A DNA stretch of 64,000 bases from Thereva unica (taxonomy: Eukaryota > Arthropoda > Insecta > Diptera > Therevidae). The stretch is taken from contig OX465281.1 of NCBI GenBank assembly GCA_949987705.1, forward strand, positions 163,508,393 through 163,572,392, given 5' to 3'. The notes under the pieces are model-generated. The model was given only the letters and a program-made list of their open reading frames with translations, was not told the DNA's origin and searched no databases. A program made the translations under genes and the position numbers. Shown piece by piece: positions 41,368-54,496 of this stretch (within the stretch, counting starts at the first letter, position 1; each line of letters opens with the position of its first letter).

Positions 41368-44300
41368 AATGAGAAAAAATTTTGCTTTTTAAGGAAAAAT
41401 TTTTCGTTCCTCATTTAATTTATTTCTTATGCTCTTTTTAGTCTATTTCTATGTATTTCTTTTATTCTATCGCCTATTTCTATTGTTGTATTTGCTCCCT
41501 TTAGTTCTTTGACTTTGTATGGGCCTTTATATGGTGATTCATTCTTTTTCTTTTCACCAACTTTTAACCATACCATCTCTTCGGGTTTAATTTCTAGTGG
41601 ATTGGAATTTTTGTCATATGATACTTTGCGTTTTTCTTTTGATATTTGTAGCATTTGTTTTGCAGCGGAATGGGCATGTTGTAGTCGCCACTTTAGTTTT
41701 TTTGCATAATTGTTTATGTTGTATAATGGTTTTGGCTCTTCATTCGTTATCATGCTTGGTAGTTTCGCAGTTTTCCCAAATATTAATTCGTAAGGTGAGA
41801 TTTCCATGTCAGTGTGCGGTGTTATGTTATAACAGAATGTACAGTATTGCAACCATTCGTCCCAATCTGCACCCTGGCTAAATGATAATAAGTATTCATT
41901 TAGTGTTCTGTGGTTTCTTTCTATTGATCCCAGGGTTTCATGGTGATATGGTGTCGAATTTATGTGATTTATATTTAAGATTTCACAAATGTTTTTGAAT
42001 GTTGTGTTCATAAATTCTGTTCCCAAGTCTGTTCTCACTGTTTTAAATGCAGTCCAGTCAAATTAGAGGTTTGACTGGAAGATAATTCGGAAGTTGCTGA
42101 AAATTGGAACAGCCCTTAAAAACATTATTATACATAAGCTGTAGAGACTGCCACGCGATTGGACGACTGCAAACTTTTTTATTCAAGGTCAAAGGGTCAA
42201 AATATCAGTTTTTTGCAAATATATGCTAAACCGTACGTCTTATTAGAGAATTGTGTTTACAACGTTTGTAGATTAGGCGATTATCTACAAAAAATATATT
42301 ATACATTTTCTCGTAGGAATTGCCATTTCTGAGATATTGTCGTTTTAATAAGTTAAAATATTCATATTCTATCATTCCCGACTTGTAAAGGTCATCAGAA
42401 ATTTAATAAATCCTTTGTTGGAGTACGCGGCTAATATTTTCAGGGGTGATTCCTGGATATCTTTGGAGAAAAAAAATTGAAAAAACTGATATTCCTTATC
42501 TCGGAAATTGAAATACATTGCCATATATGGAGTTATCCTATTTCCTCTGGTGATTTCGTATTTATCTTGTCATCACTTTCGTTTCTCTTTTTCGTCATTG
42601 CTCTGGTAACCACTTTTATATCCGTTGTTGTCGGTGTCATTGCTTTTAGCATATCCGAGTCTAGCTTAATTCTTGATAAAGCGTCGGCATTTGTATTTAG
42701 TGCTCCTTGCTTGTACACTATTTCAAAATCGTATTCACTAAGTTCTATTCTTATTCGTGTCATTTTTGAAGAAGGATTTTTGTGCGTAAATAGGCTAACT
42801 AGTGGTCTGTGATCTGTCACCACTATGAATTTTCTTCCGTATAGATATGGTCTGAAGTGTTTGATTGCCCAGTGTATTCCTAGCAGTTCTTTTTCGATTA
42901 CTGGTTTGTTGAGTTCATGCTTATCTAAGGTTCTGCTGGCGAATGAAATTGGTAGATCTCTTCCAATTTCTCCTTGTGAAAGTACTGCTCCTAGCGCAAA
43001 GTTAGATGCGTCTGTTGTTCATACAAATGGTTTGTTGAAGTCAGGATATTATAATATTGGTGGTTTTATTAGTTTGTTTTTTAACTCCATGAATGCATTG
43101 TTACATTCTTCCGTCCACTCAAATTTCACACTTTTCTTCGTAAGTGAATTTAGTGGTTTTGCGATCTTTGCAAAGTTCTGTATAAATCGCCTGTAATAGT
43201 TGCAAAATGCTGTAAATCGCTTTACTTCATCTGAACTTTTGGGTACTGGATAATTCTTTATTGTATCAAACTTTTTTGGATCTGTTTTAACTCCGTCTTT
43301 GGTAATCAAATGTCCAAGATAAACAACTTCTGTTTGTAAAAATTTGCATATTTGTGGATTTAACTTCAGGTTGTAGTCACGTAACCTCTGGAACGTCTTC
43401 CTTAGGTTTCGGTTGTGGTGTTCCAAACTGCAGCCAAATATAATGATGTCATCCACATATAAGAATGTTTCTGCATCTAGTCCTGCTAGTGCTATTGAAA
43501 GCATTCTTTGGAAGCTGTTGGTTGATATCTTTAAACCAAATGGTAACCTCTTGAAATGAAAATGATCTTTTCCTATGGAAAATGCCGTAGTAGGTCTGGA
43601 TTTCGGATGTAGTTCTATTTGGTGGAAAGAGCTTGTTAGATCTAGGTTGAAAAATATTTTGCTCTTCCTAAGTCGTCCAAAATGTCTTCTAGCCTCGTTA
43701 GTGGGAATTTATCGTCCATAACTCTTTAATTGAGTTGTCTAAAGTCAACTACCTTTCTCCATTTTTGGTCTCCACTATCACTTTTCTTCGGTACGACCAG
43801 TAGTGGTGAATTGTACGGGCTTACAGATGGCTCTATAATGTCATCTTCTATTAGCTTGTTCACCTGTTTGTTGATTTCTTCATTCTATGCCTGTGGCAAT
43901 CTATCGTTTTTTATATATACTGGGGTTTCATCCTTCATTTGGATTTTTTGTTGGTAGAAATTGTTAACTGTTAGTTTGTCGTTATCAATATGGAATACAT
44001 CTGCGAATTCCTTACATAACTCGGTTATTGTATTCTTTGCCGTGGTATCAGTGTTTTTCAGGTTTAGCTCCTTTACAATTTTTCTTGCTTTTCTGAATCT
44101 ATTTTTACCTTTTTCTTGGTGTCAACGACATAGTAGTTTCGTAAAGGTTGAATTTTTAACTTTGGTAGCTTTATTCTCACTTCTTTTTCATTTGCGTTGA
44201 GAAGTTTTACATGGGCTATTCCTTTCGACATCTTGTATCTCTTCACTCAATATGATACTGTCTTCCTTTATATGCTTAATTATTGCAAGTTATTATCTTG

Positions 44301-47300
44301 GCGGAATGATAATAGTTCCATAGTGAGGTTCACTGTACACAATTGGTACGATGATGTCAGTATCTTCTGTTCTGATTGTTAACGTCATTACTTCATAGTC
44401 AAGCTTACAGTTGTTTTTACGTATAAGGTCTTTTCCTAAAATTCCATCGGTGCCTATCGTGATGTTGTCTGGTACGACATGTAGTCTTTGTTTTATCGCT
44501 TCCCCTTCAATCAAAATTTCTGGGTATATAGTCCCTAATGTACATAGGTTGTTCTCAGTAATGCCTGTTATTATACACGTTTCGTTTTCATCATCTATTC
44601 TGTTGTTTATTATACTTTGCTTTATTATAGATATGTCTGCGCCTGTGTCTATCAAGAACTTTACTGGGGCCCGTTTTTGTAATACGCTTATTCGCAAACT
44701 TGAATTTCGTAAAACGAAAAATAAAATAACTATAATTTTTAATAGTGGTTCACATATTACGAACAAATCAAGTTCGTAAAGTCAATGGTGTTCGTAAGCA
44801 TATTGAAACGGCGGCTACTAAATTATGGCTAATATTTATAGCGCTTGGCGACATAACGGCCGTGAATTGTCAATTTTGAAATTAGTGCAAGATTTTGGTA
44901 ACTTATCAAGTTACTAAATATGTCTATTTGGCGTCATTTTAGTCTATGAGGAAAATAGGAAAAGTGGAAGGACTCAGCAGCATGAATATAATATTTTCAA
45001 ACGAAAATTAAGGCATAAATCAAATCCTTTAGATAAGGGATAGTTCAATTTATTATGTAAAATGTTTAATAAATAAGTTTTTAGTTTTGTTCAGGGCTTT
45101 CGACTATCGAAAGAGGCTTTTCTGTTTGTACAAAAAAAAAAATACATCTTTCTTTTGGTCAACCAATAACATACATCCCACCCGCACTAAGACTAGCTGT
45201 TACTTTAATTATACTATCTTCTGGTGGGTACCAAAATCTGGCCGGAAATGATTTTACTTGTCCAATATCAAAAAGGATGGTTTCAATTATGTTGCAAGAA
45301 ATATTAATTAAAATTGAGAGCAAGCTATGTCCGCTTTTCATCACAACAAATGGAAAAATGCAAGAAACTAAAAAGTGTTATTCAAAATTCGGGTTAGGTA
45401 TTTCTCTTAACACAATTTATTCCATGTTTCTAATATATTTTACGTTTAACTAGTCGACGACGAACAACTTATAGGTGGCGTAAGACACTGTTCGTTAATT
45501 TACGAAAATTCATTAAGTATTCGTATTACATGGACAACAAAATTGAAAAATGAAAATTAGAAAGTAGATTTTACGAAAAAGCGTATTATAAAAACGGGCC
45601 CCTGGTTTATTAGAATGCGTGATATTTACTTCTATATAGTCCTTCAGATTTTCTACATTAAATGAGTATATTTTTGCTGTAAGACCTTTATTTAATCTCT
45701 CGTTTTCTCGTCCCTCGAGTGATGGGCTTCGGGGACGGTTTCTTCGTTTCCCGAATTTAACACGTTTACCCTTCTAGTTTATTTGTTATTGTGATTGTAG
45801 CTATTATATCTATTCCTATTGTATTTATTAATATTTCCGCTGTTATTATAGAATACTCTTTTATTATTATGTTCCTATTTCTATCTACTGTATTGTGCTT
45901 GTTTTGAGTATATCGGCTATTCTGTTTAATATCATTCCTGTTCCTACTGAAGTTTTTGCTATTATACTGTCTGAATTTCGAGACGTTATTACGATCATTA
46001 TTAGTCGCAAAATGATATACATTTTTCTGCGTATCATTTATCGCTTCTATCTCCGAAGCTAATTTAATTGCTCGTTCGAGAGTTTCCGGCATTGCTGCGA
46101 ATACTGCTGTTTTATAGGGCTCACTTAGCCCGGCTTGGAATGCTTTTAATCCTGTCTTGTCATTCAGTGCTGTTATGACGTTCTTACACTCTTCTCCTCG
46201 TTCCGTTATTTGTACATTATTTAGCTTTGAGATTAAATCTTCAATTTTGGATGCGAATATTTGCACCGTCTGGTCTCCTTGCCTTGTTCGTGCCAGGTCG
46301 TTTTGTATTTTCAGCGGGTTTATTTTTGTTGGGAAATGGCTTTCTATTAGTTTTCTCAGTTCTGTTACCGTTTTTGGTTCTGAACTTGATCCTATTCTTA
46401 CTCGAACCTTTTCGCTGATCCTTGTTTTTAGTACTAAGTTGACTAACTTTCTTTTTTCTCCATAATCTTTCAGTGTGTCTGATATGATGTCTATTATGTT
46501 TAGGAAGTTATTTAATTCTTTTTCCTCTCCTGAAAATAAAGGTATGAGCTTTAGAGCTTGAAATGTGTCTAGAGTTCCCATTTTGTTGATGTTATTTTCA
46601 ATGCTTTGTTCTCTTTCAGTCTCTTCTATCTGTATTTGGCTTAACTGCTGCTCTATGATTTCATTTATCTCCTCTCTGAGTGCTTTAAATGCTGTTATTT
46701 GCTTACTTATATTTATCTTTGTCGCTATTTCATTTATTCTTTTTCTTAATCCATCTACTTCAATCTTTTTATTCAATAGATTTATCGGTGTGCGTAGTTT
46801 GTATGGTAATTTCTTTAAGTTTATCTTTATTTTTGATAATTCTTCATTTATTTCTTCGGCTTCTCTTTCTGACATTATTTTATATTGATATATTGTTTAC
46901 AGCTGCATATTCTATCTACATATAACTACAATCTATCCTTTGTTCCTATATATATTACATTTGAATCATCTGCCTCTCCTAATATTGGATCTATGATGAT
47001 CGTTATAAATTAACATTTTATTAAATTCTACTGCAAAATAACATGCTATACTTGCCATTAATGCCATTAATCCTACTATTGCTAATATGGTTAAAAATAT
47101 TTTGACTAGTTCAATTACAGTCAAGATTCCAATTACTATCAATACACTTGCTATTACTTCTGCTAAGGTGAGTGAGTGAGGCATTTTGATTCTTCCTATC
47201 AATAATTCTGTGTGTATTTTCTTCAAATTTATTTATTTATTTGTTTTTATTTTAATTTTAAATTACATTATTTATCTTTACACTACGCTATTGTTATTGT

Positions 47301-47685
47301 TACTACTGTTATTAGTTTTTACTATTTGTTTTATAATTTTTCTAACTATACAATTATATATTGTAATTACAACTAGTGCTACTATTCCAACATAGCTGAT
47401 GTCTTTTATGTGTTCTTCCGTTATCGAGTTGACGAGTGCTCCGTTGGCAGCGTTGTTTACTACTACTTCCTCCTTTGAAGGCGTCTAAAGATGTCCTCTC
47501 TGCTTCCTTTAAGAATAATTTTCTCGGTCCAGCTGTAGGGTCTTGTAGTTTTTCTTCTAGCTCAGCACGTATTTCGTCAGGACTTCTGGGATGAGTGGTC
47601 TTCCTTCCTACTTGGCTTGTGTCTGCAGAGATGATCTTCCTTCCTTCTAATTCGTCCTTCTCGGTCCGTTTTTGCAGGGTCGCCA
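41368..47685 (-). mobile_element. Array unit 2 internal region
   Basis: This near-identical copy of unit 1 is offset by 6889 bp. It contains integrase C-half 41427-42049, the unrelated insert 42050-42529, RNase H 42533-43048, RT 43049-44259, protease 44293-44666, MITE 44667-45600, gag 45766-46875 and the two small ORFs. Only a handful of substitutions were seen against unit 1, for example at 41667, 43310, 44573 and 45992. The same disabling mutations are present in both units, so the decay predates the duplication. Confidence 0.88.
45766..46875 (-). CDS. gag: Array unit 2: Gag, 369 aa
   Basis: Same protein as 38877-39986 with one visible substitution (an Asn-Asp-Arg instead of Asn-Asp-His near residue 295). 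The frame is intact. Confidence 0.82.
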   Translation of the reverse strand: MSEREAEEINEELSKIKINLKKLPYKLRTPINLLNKKIEVDGLRKRINEIATKINISKQITAFKALREEINEIIEQQLSQIQIEETEREQSIENNINKMGTLDTFQALKLIPLFSGEEKELNNFLNIIDIISDTLKDYGEKRKLVNLVLKTRISEKVRVRIGSSSEPKTVTELRKLIESHFPTKINPLKIQNDLARTRQGDQTVQIFASKIEDLISKLNNVQITERGEECKNVITALNDKTGLKAFQAGLSEPYKTAVFAAMPETLERAIKLASEIEAINDTQKNVYHFATNNDRNNVSKFRQYNSKNFSRNRNDIKQNSRYTQNKHNTVDRNRNIIIKEYSIITAEILINTIGIDIIATITITNKLEG

Positions 47686-48261
47686 TGTAATGTTTGAGGG
47701 TCTTATTCGGAAAAACTCATGCTTCTCTTTTATTACTTTATTTATTCAATTAACAATAGGAACTTTCACCGTGAGCGCGATATAGCAACGGGCTCCTTTA
47801 TGAAGCTCTTTGGTGTTGGTTCCGAAGACCTGTTAATTCTCTCTGTCTTTCTTAAAATCAATTACATTATTTATATAGCTTAATTCTACCCTCTCTACTT
47901 AACTTAATCTCTATAACTTATCCGTAACTTACTCAATTGCCGATTCATCATTTCATCAGTTCATTCATTTCTTGAGCAATGAACTTGATTGTTTTTTAAT
48001 TACCATTCATTCTTATTATTTCATACACCTGTTTGCTAATTATGTCACTCGTGTTCTATTTTCATTTTGTTTGTCAAGTGCACCGCGTCGGTCGTAATTC
48101 CGTGTTTACATCTGGTGCCGCGAATTTTGATGTAATATGATCGCAATTCTTTCGCGCTTCTGGTGCTTGAGTAATTTCATTGTTTTGCTCGTTTTCTTGA
48201 CCTGGTTAATCTTTCTTTTATTGATCTTTGAAGTGACGCTGAGATTTGCGCGGGCATTACA
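47686..48261 (-). repeat. Array LTR3, 576 bp
   Basis: A complete LTR from TGTAATGTTTGAGGG to GCGCGGGCATTACA, the outer (insertion-edge) type. It is followed directly by ATAT and BEL RT sequence. Confidence 0.88.
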
Positions 48262-48651
48262 ATATCAGAGAATTCTTTGGCGGAACCAATCCTCAAATAA
48301 CGTACAAGATTACCTGCTAACCACAGTCACCTTCGGAACCACAGCAGCTCCATATTTGGCGATACGTGCACTCAAACAACTCGCAATGGATGAAAGTCAA
48401 AACTTTCCGCTCGCATCAAAGGCAACAGAGTGTGATTTTTATGTTGACGACTTGCTGACGGGTGCAGACAATATTGATACAGCGCTAACCTTGCAATCAC
48501 AATTAATTACTATGTTAAGATCAGTATGTTTTAACCTCAGGAAGTGGAGCATCAACAACAAAAAAATTCTAGAAGATCTGCCAACCGAGTACAGGGAATA
48601 CAAGGACATCGTGTCATTTTCTGAAACAGACTCCATCAAGACTCTAGGTGT
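48262..48651 (+). pseudogene. Duplicated BEL RT fragment, 390 bp, copy 1
   Basis: This copy of 58057-58446 encodes RILWRNQSSNNVQDYLLTT to SETDSIKTLGV and includes the YVDD catalytic site. It ends abruptly at GGTGT (48651), where MITE sequence equivalent to 38355 starts. It is a piece of the host element carried along when the array edge was tandemly copied. Confidence 0.88.
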
Positions 48652-51091
48652 GGAAATGATTTTACTTGTCCAATATCAAAAAGGATGGTTTCAATTATGT
48701 TGCAAGAAATATTAATTAAAATTGAGAGCAAGCTATGTCCGCTTTTCATCACAACAAATGGAAAAATGCAAGAAACTAAATAGTGTTATTCAAAATTCGG
48801 GTTAGGTATTTCTCTTAACACAATTTATTCCATGTTTCTAATATATTTTACGTTTAACTAGTCGACGACGAACAACTTATAGGTGGCGTAAGACACTGTT
48901 CGTTAATTTACGAAAATTCGTTAAGTATTCGTATTACATGGACAACAAAATTGAAAAATGAAAATTAGAAAGTAGATTTTACGAAAAAGCGTATTATAAA
49001 AACGGGCCCCTGGTTTATTAGAATGCGTGATATTTACTTCTATAGTCCTTCAGATTTTCTACATTAAATGAGTATATTTTTGCTGTAAGACCTTTATTTA
49101 ATTTCTCGTTTTCTCGTCCCTCGAGTGATGGGCTTCGGGGACGGTTTCTTCGTTTCCCGAATTTAACACGTTTACCCTTCTAGTTTATTTGTTATTGTGA
49201 TTGTAGCTATTATATCTATTCCTATTGTATTTATTAATATTTCCGCTGTTATTATAGAATACTCTTTTATTATTATGTTCCTATTTCTATCTACTGTATT
49301 GTGCTTGTTTTGAGTATATCGGCTATTCTGTTTAATATCATTCCTGTTCCTACTGAAGTTTTTGCTATTATACTGTCTGAATTTCGAGACGTTATTATGA
49401 TCATTATTAGTCGCAAAATGATATACATTTTTCTGCGTATCATTTATCGCTTCTATCTCCGAAGCTAATTTAATTGCTCGTTCGAGAGTTTCCGGCATTG
49501 CTGCGAATACTGCTGTTTTATAGGGCTCACTTAGCCCGGCTTGGAATGCTTTTAATCCTGTCTTGTCATTCAGTGCTGTTATGACGTTCTTACACTCTTC
49601 TCCTCGTTCCGTTATTTGTACATTATTTAGCTTTGAGATTAAATCTTCAATTTTGGATGCGAATATTTGCACCGTCTGGTCTCCTTGCCTTGTTCGTGCC
49701 AGGTCGTTTTGTATTTTCAGCGGGTTTATTTTTGTTGGGAAATGTCTTTCTATTAGTTTTCTCAGTTCTGTTACCGTTTTTGGTTCTGAACTTGATCCTA
49801 TTCTTACTCGAACCTTTTCGCTGATCCTTGTTTTTAGTACTAAGTTGACTAACTTTCTTTTTTCTCCATAATCTTTCAGTGTGTCTGATATGATGTCTAT
49901 TATGTTTAGGAAGTTATTTAATTCTTTTTCCTCTCCTGAAAATAAAGGTATGAGCTTTAGAGCTTGAAATGTGTCTAGAGTTCCCATTTTGTTGATGTTA
50001 TTTTCAATGCTTTGTTCTCTTTCAGTCTCTTCTATCTGTATTTGGCTTAACTGCTGCTCTATGATTTCATTTATCTCCTCTCTGAGTGCTTTAAATGCTG
50101 TTATTTGCTTACTTATATTTATCTTTGTCGCTATTTCATTTATTCTTTTTCTTAATCCATCTACTTCAATCTTTTTATTCAATAGATTTATCGGTGTGCG
50201 TAGTTTGTATGGTAATTTCTTTAAGTTTATCTTTATTTTTGATAATTCTTCATTTATTTCTTCGGCTTCTCTTTCTGACATTATTTTATATTGATATATT
50301 GTTTACAGCTGCATATTCTATCTACATATAACTACAATCTATCCTTTGTTCCTATATATATTACATTTGAATCATCTGCCTCTCCTAATATTGGATCTAT
50401 GATGATCGTTATAAATTAACATTTTATTAAATTCTACTGCAAAATAACATGCTATACTTGCCATTAATGCCATTAATCCTACTATTGCTAATATGGTTAA
50501 AAATATTTTGACTAGTTCAATTACAGTCAAGATTCCAATTACTATCAATACACTTGCTATTACTTCTGCTAAGGTGAGTGAGTGAGGCATTTTGATTCTT
50601 CCTATCAATAATTCTGTGTGTATTTTCTTCAAATTTATTTATTTATTTGTTTTTATTTTAATTTTAAATTACATTATTTATCTTTACACTACGCTATTGT
50701 TATTGTTACTACTGTTATTAGTTTTTACTATTTGTTTTATAATTTTCCTAACTATACAATTATATATTGTAATTACAACTAGTGCTACTATTCCAACATA
50801 GCTGATGTCTTTTATGTGTTCTTCCGTTATCGAGTTGACGAGTGCTCCGTTGGCAGCGTTGTTTACTACTACTTCCTCCTTTGAAGGCGTCTAAAGATGT
50901 CCTCTCTGCTTCCTTTAAGAATAATTTTCTCGGTCCAGCTGTAGGGTCTTGTAGTTTTTCTTCTAGCTCAGCACGTATTTCGTCAGGACTTCTGGGATGA
51001 GTGGTCTTCCTTCCTACTTGGCTTGTGTCTGCAGAGATGATCTTCCTTCCTTCTAATTCGTCCTTCTCGGTCCGTTTTTGCAGGGTCGCCA
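48652..51091 (-). mobile_element. Array unit 3, partial internal region
   Basis: It corresponds to 38355-40796 of unit 1: the right part of the MITE (to ~49009), the protease lead-in, gag 49172-50281 and the two small ORFs. It lacks protease, RT, RNase H and integrase. It shares marker bases with unit 4 that units 1 and 2 lack, for example AATTCGTTAAG, CTATAGTCC and GAAATGTCTTT. Confidence 0.85.
49172..50281 (-). CDS. gag: Array unit 3: Gag, 369 aa
   Basis: An intact copy with Arg in place of Ser in the capsid block that reads ESHFPTK in unit 1. Same start and length. Confidence 0.82.
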   Translation of the reverse strand: MSEREAEEINEELSKIKINLKKLPYKLRTPINLLNKKIEVDGLRKRINEIATKINISKQITAFKALREEINEIIEQQLSQIQIEETEREQSIENNINKMGTLDTFQALKLIPLFSGEEKELNNFLNIIDIISDTLKDYGEKRKLVNLVLKTRISEKVRVRIGSSSEPKTVTELRKLIERHFPTKINPLKIQNDLARTRQGDQTVQIFASKIEDLISKLNNVQITERGEECKNVITALNDKTGLKAFQAGLSEPYKTAVFAAMPETLERAIKLASEIEAINDTQKNVYHFATNNDHNNVSKFRQYNSKNFSRNRNDIKQNSRYTQNKHNTVDRNRNIIIKEYSIITAEILINTIGIDIIATITITNKLEG

Positions 51092-51667
51092 TGTAATGTT
51101 TGAGGGTCTTATTCGGAAAAACTCATGCTTCTCTTTTATTACTTTATTTATTCAATTAACAATAGGAACTTTCACCGTGAGCGCGATATAGCAACGGGCT
51201 CCTTTATGAAGCTCTTTGGTGTTGGTTCCGAAGACCTGTTAATTCTCTCTGTCTTTCTTAAAATCAATTACATTATTTATATAGCTTAATTCTACCCTCT
51301 CTACTTAACTTAATCTCTATAACTTATCCGTAACTTACTCAATTGCCGATTCATCATTTCATCAGTTCATTCATTTCTTGAGCAATGAACTTGATTGTTT
51401 TTTAATTACCATTCATTCTTATTATTTCATACACCTGTTTGCTAATTATGTCACTCGTGTTCTATTTTCATTTTGTTTGTCAAGTGCACCGCGTCGGTCG
51501 TAATTCCGTGTTTACATCTGGTGCCGCGAATTTTGATGTAATATGATCGCAATTCTTTCGCGCTTCTGGTGCTTGAGTAATTTCATTGTTTTGCTCGTTT
51601 TCTTGACCTGGTTAATCTTTCTTTTATTGATCTTTGAAGTGACGCTGAGATTTGCGCGGGCATTACA
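51092..51667 (-). repeat. Array LTR4
   Basis: A 576-bp copy of LTR3, followed by ATAT and the second duplicated BEL fragment. Confidence 0.88.
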
Positions 51668-52057
51668 ATATCAGAGAATTCTTTGGCGGAACCAATCCTC
51701 AAATAACGTACAAGATTACCTGCTAACCACAGTCACCTTCGGAACCACAGCAGCTCCATATTTGGCGATACGTGCACTCAAACAACTCGCAATGGATGAA
51801 AGTCAAAACTTTCCGCTCGCATCAAAGGCAACAGAGTGTGATTTTTATGTTGACGACTTGCTGACGGGTGCAGACAATATTGATACAGCGCTAACCTTGC
51901 AATCACAATTAATTACTATGTTAAGATCAGTATGTTTTAACCTCAGGAAGTGGAGCATCAACAACAAAAAAATTCTAGAAGATCTGCCAACCGAGTACAG
52001 GGAATACAAGGACATCGTGTCATTTTCTGAAACAGACTCCATCAAGACTCTAGGTGT
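51668..52057 (+). pseudogene. Duplicated BEL RT fragment, copy 2
   Basis: An identical-looking copy of 48262-48651 at an offset of 3406 bp, ending at the same GGTGT/GGAAATG chimeric junction. Confidence 0.88.
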
Positions 52058-54496
52058 GGAAATGATTTTACTTGTCCAATATCAAAAAGGATGGTTTCAA
52101 TTATGTTGCAAGAAATATTAATTAAAATTGAGAGCAAGCTATGTCCGCTTTTCATCACAACAAATGGAAAAATGCAAGAAACTAAAAAGTGTTATTCAAA
52201 ATTCGGGTTAGGTATTTCTCTTAACACAATTTATTCCATGTTTCTAATATATTTTACGTTTAACTAGTCGACGACGAACAACTTATAGGTGGCGTAAGAC
52301 ACTGTTCGTTAATTTACGAAAATTCGTTAAGTATTCGTATTACATGGACAACAAAATTGAAAAATGAAAATTAGAAAGTAGATTTTACGAAAAAGCGTAT
52401 TATAAAAACGGGCCCCTGGTTTATTAGAATGCGTGATATTTACTTCTATAGTCCTTCAGATTTTCTACATTAAATGAGTATATTTTTGCTGTAAGACCTT
52501 TATTTAATTTCTCGTTTTCTCGTCCCTCGAGTGATGGGCTTCGGGGACGGTCTCTTCGTTTCCCGAATTTAACACGTTTACCCTTCTAGTTTATTTGTTA
52601 TTGTGATTGTAGCTATTATATCTATTCCTATTGTATTTATTAATATTTCCGCTGTTATTATAGAATACTCTTTTATTATTATGTTCCTATTTCTATCTAC
52701 TGTATTGTGCTTGTTTTGAGTATATCGGCTATTCTGTTTAATATCATTCCTGTTCCTACTGAAGTTTTTGCTATTATACTGTCTGAATTTCGAGACGTTA
52801 TTATGATCATTATTAGTCGCAAAATGATATACATTTTTCTGCGTATCATTTATCGCTTCTATCTCCGAAGCTAATTTAATTGCTCGTTCGAGAGTTTCCG
52901 GCATTGCTGCGAATACTGCTGTTTTATAGGGCTCACTTAGCCCGGCTTGGAATGCTTTTAATCCTGTCTTGTCATTCAGTGCTGTTATGACGTTCTTACA
53001 CTCTTCTCCTCGTTCCGTTATTTGTACATTATTTAGCTTTGAGATTAAATCTTCAATTTTGGATGCGAATATTTGCACCGTCTGGTCTCCTTGCCTTGTT
53101 CGTGCCAGGTCGTTTTGTATTTTCAGCGGGTTTATTTTTGTTGGGAAATGTCTTTCTATTAGTTTTCTCAGTTCTGTTACCGTTTTTGGTTCTGAACTTG
53201 ATCCTATTCTTACTCGAACCTTTTCGCTGATCCTTGTTTTTGTACTAAGTTGACTAACTTTCTTTTTTCTCCATAATCTTTCAGTGTGTCTGATATGATG
53301 TCTATTATGTTTAGGAAGTTATTTAATTCTTTTTCCTCTCCTGAAAATAAAGGTATGAGCTTTAGAGCTTGAAATGTGTCTAGAGTTCCCATTTTGTTGA
53401 TGTTATTTTCAATGCTTTGTTCTCTTTCAGTCTCTTCTATCTGTATTTGGCTTAACTGCTGCTCTATGATTTCATTTATCTCCTCTCTGAGTGCTTTAAA
53501 TGCTGTTATTTGCTTACTTATATTTATCTTTGTCGCTATTTCATTTATTCTTTTTCTTAATCCATCTACTTCAATCTTTTTATTCAATAGATTTATCGGT
53601 GTGCGTAGTTTGTATGGTAATTTCTTTAAGTTTATCTTTATTTTTGATAATTCTTCATTTATTTCTTCGGCTTCTCTTTCTGACATTATTTTATATTGAT
53701 ATATTGTTTACAGCTGCATATTCTATCTACATATAACTACAATCTATCCTTTGTTCCTATATATATTACATTTGAATCATCTGCCTCTCCTAATATTGGA
53801 TCTATGATGATCGTTATAAATTAACATTTTATTAAATTCTACTGCAAAATAACATGCTATACTTGCCATTAATGCCATTAATCCTACTATTGCTAATATG
53901 GTTAAAAATATTTTGACTAGTTCAATTACAGTCAAGATTCCAATTACTATCAATACACTTGCTATTACTTCTGCTAAGGTGAGTGAGTGAGGCATTTTGA
54001 TTCTTCCTATCAATAATTCTGTGTGTATTTTCTTCAAATTTATTTATTTATTTGTTTTTATTTTAATTTTAAATTACATTATTTATCTTTACACTACGCT
54101 ATTGTTATTGTTACTACTGTTATTAGTTTTTACTATTTGTTTTATAATTTTCCTAACTATACAATTATATATTGTAATTACAACTAGTGCTACTATTCCA
54201 ACATAGCTGATGTCTTTTATGTGTTCTTCCGTTATCGAGTTGACGAGTGCTCCGTTGGCAGCGTTGTTTACTACTACTTCCTCCTTTGAAGGCGTCTAAA
54301 GATGTCCTCTCTGCTTCCTTTAAGAATAATTTTCTCGGTCCAGCTGTAGGGTCTTGTAGTTTTTCTTCTAGCTCAGCACGTATTTCGTCAGGACTTCTGG
54401 GATGAGTGGTCTTCCTTCCTACTTGGCTTGTGTCTGCAGAGATGATCTTCCTTCCTTCTAATTCGTCCTTCTCGGTCCGTTTTTGCAGGGTCGCCA
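52058..54496 (-). mobile_element. Array unit 4, partial internal region
   Basis: The third tandem repeat of the 3406-bp segment. It contains the MITE part, the gag pseudogene and both small ORFs. It lacks one base in gag compared with unit 3. Confidence 0.85.
52578..53686 (-). pseudogene. gag: Array unit 4: Gag with a one-base deletion
   Basis: The gag frame is broken near 53240, where one base of a TTTTTAGTAC run is lost. This splits it into an N-terminal part (53686-53210) and a C-terminal part (53078-52578). Otherwise it matches unit 3, so the deletion followed the amplification. Confidence 0.88.

Noticed and set aside
48137..48715. A 192-aa plus-strand gene (repeated at 51543 and partly at 58016)
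   Set aside because: It is an accidental fusion of LTR end, BEL RT fragment and MITE sequence; the start is LTR DNA.
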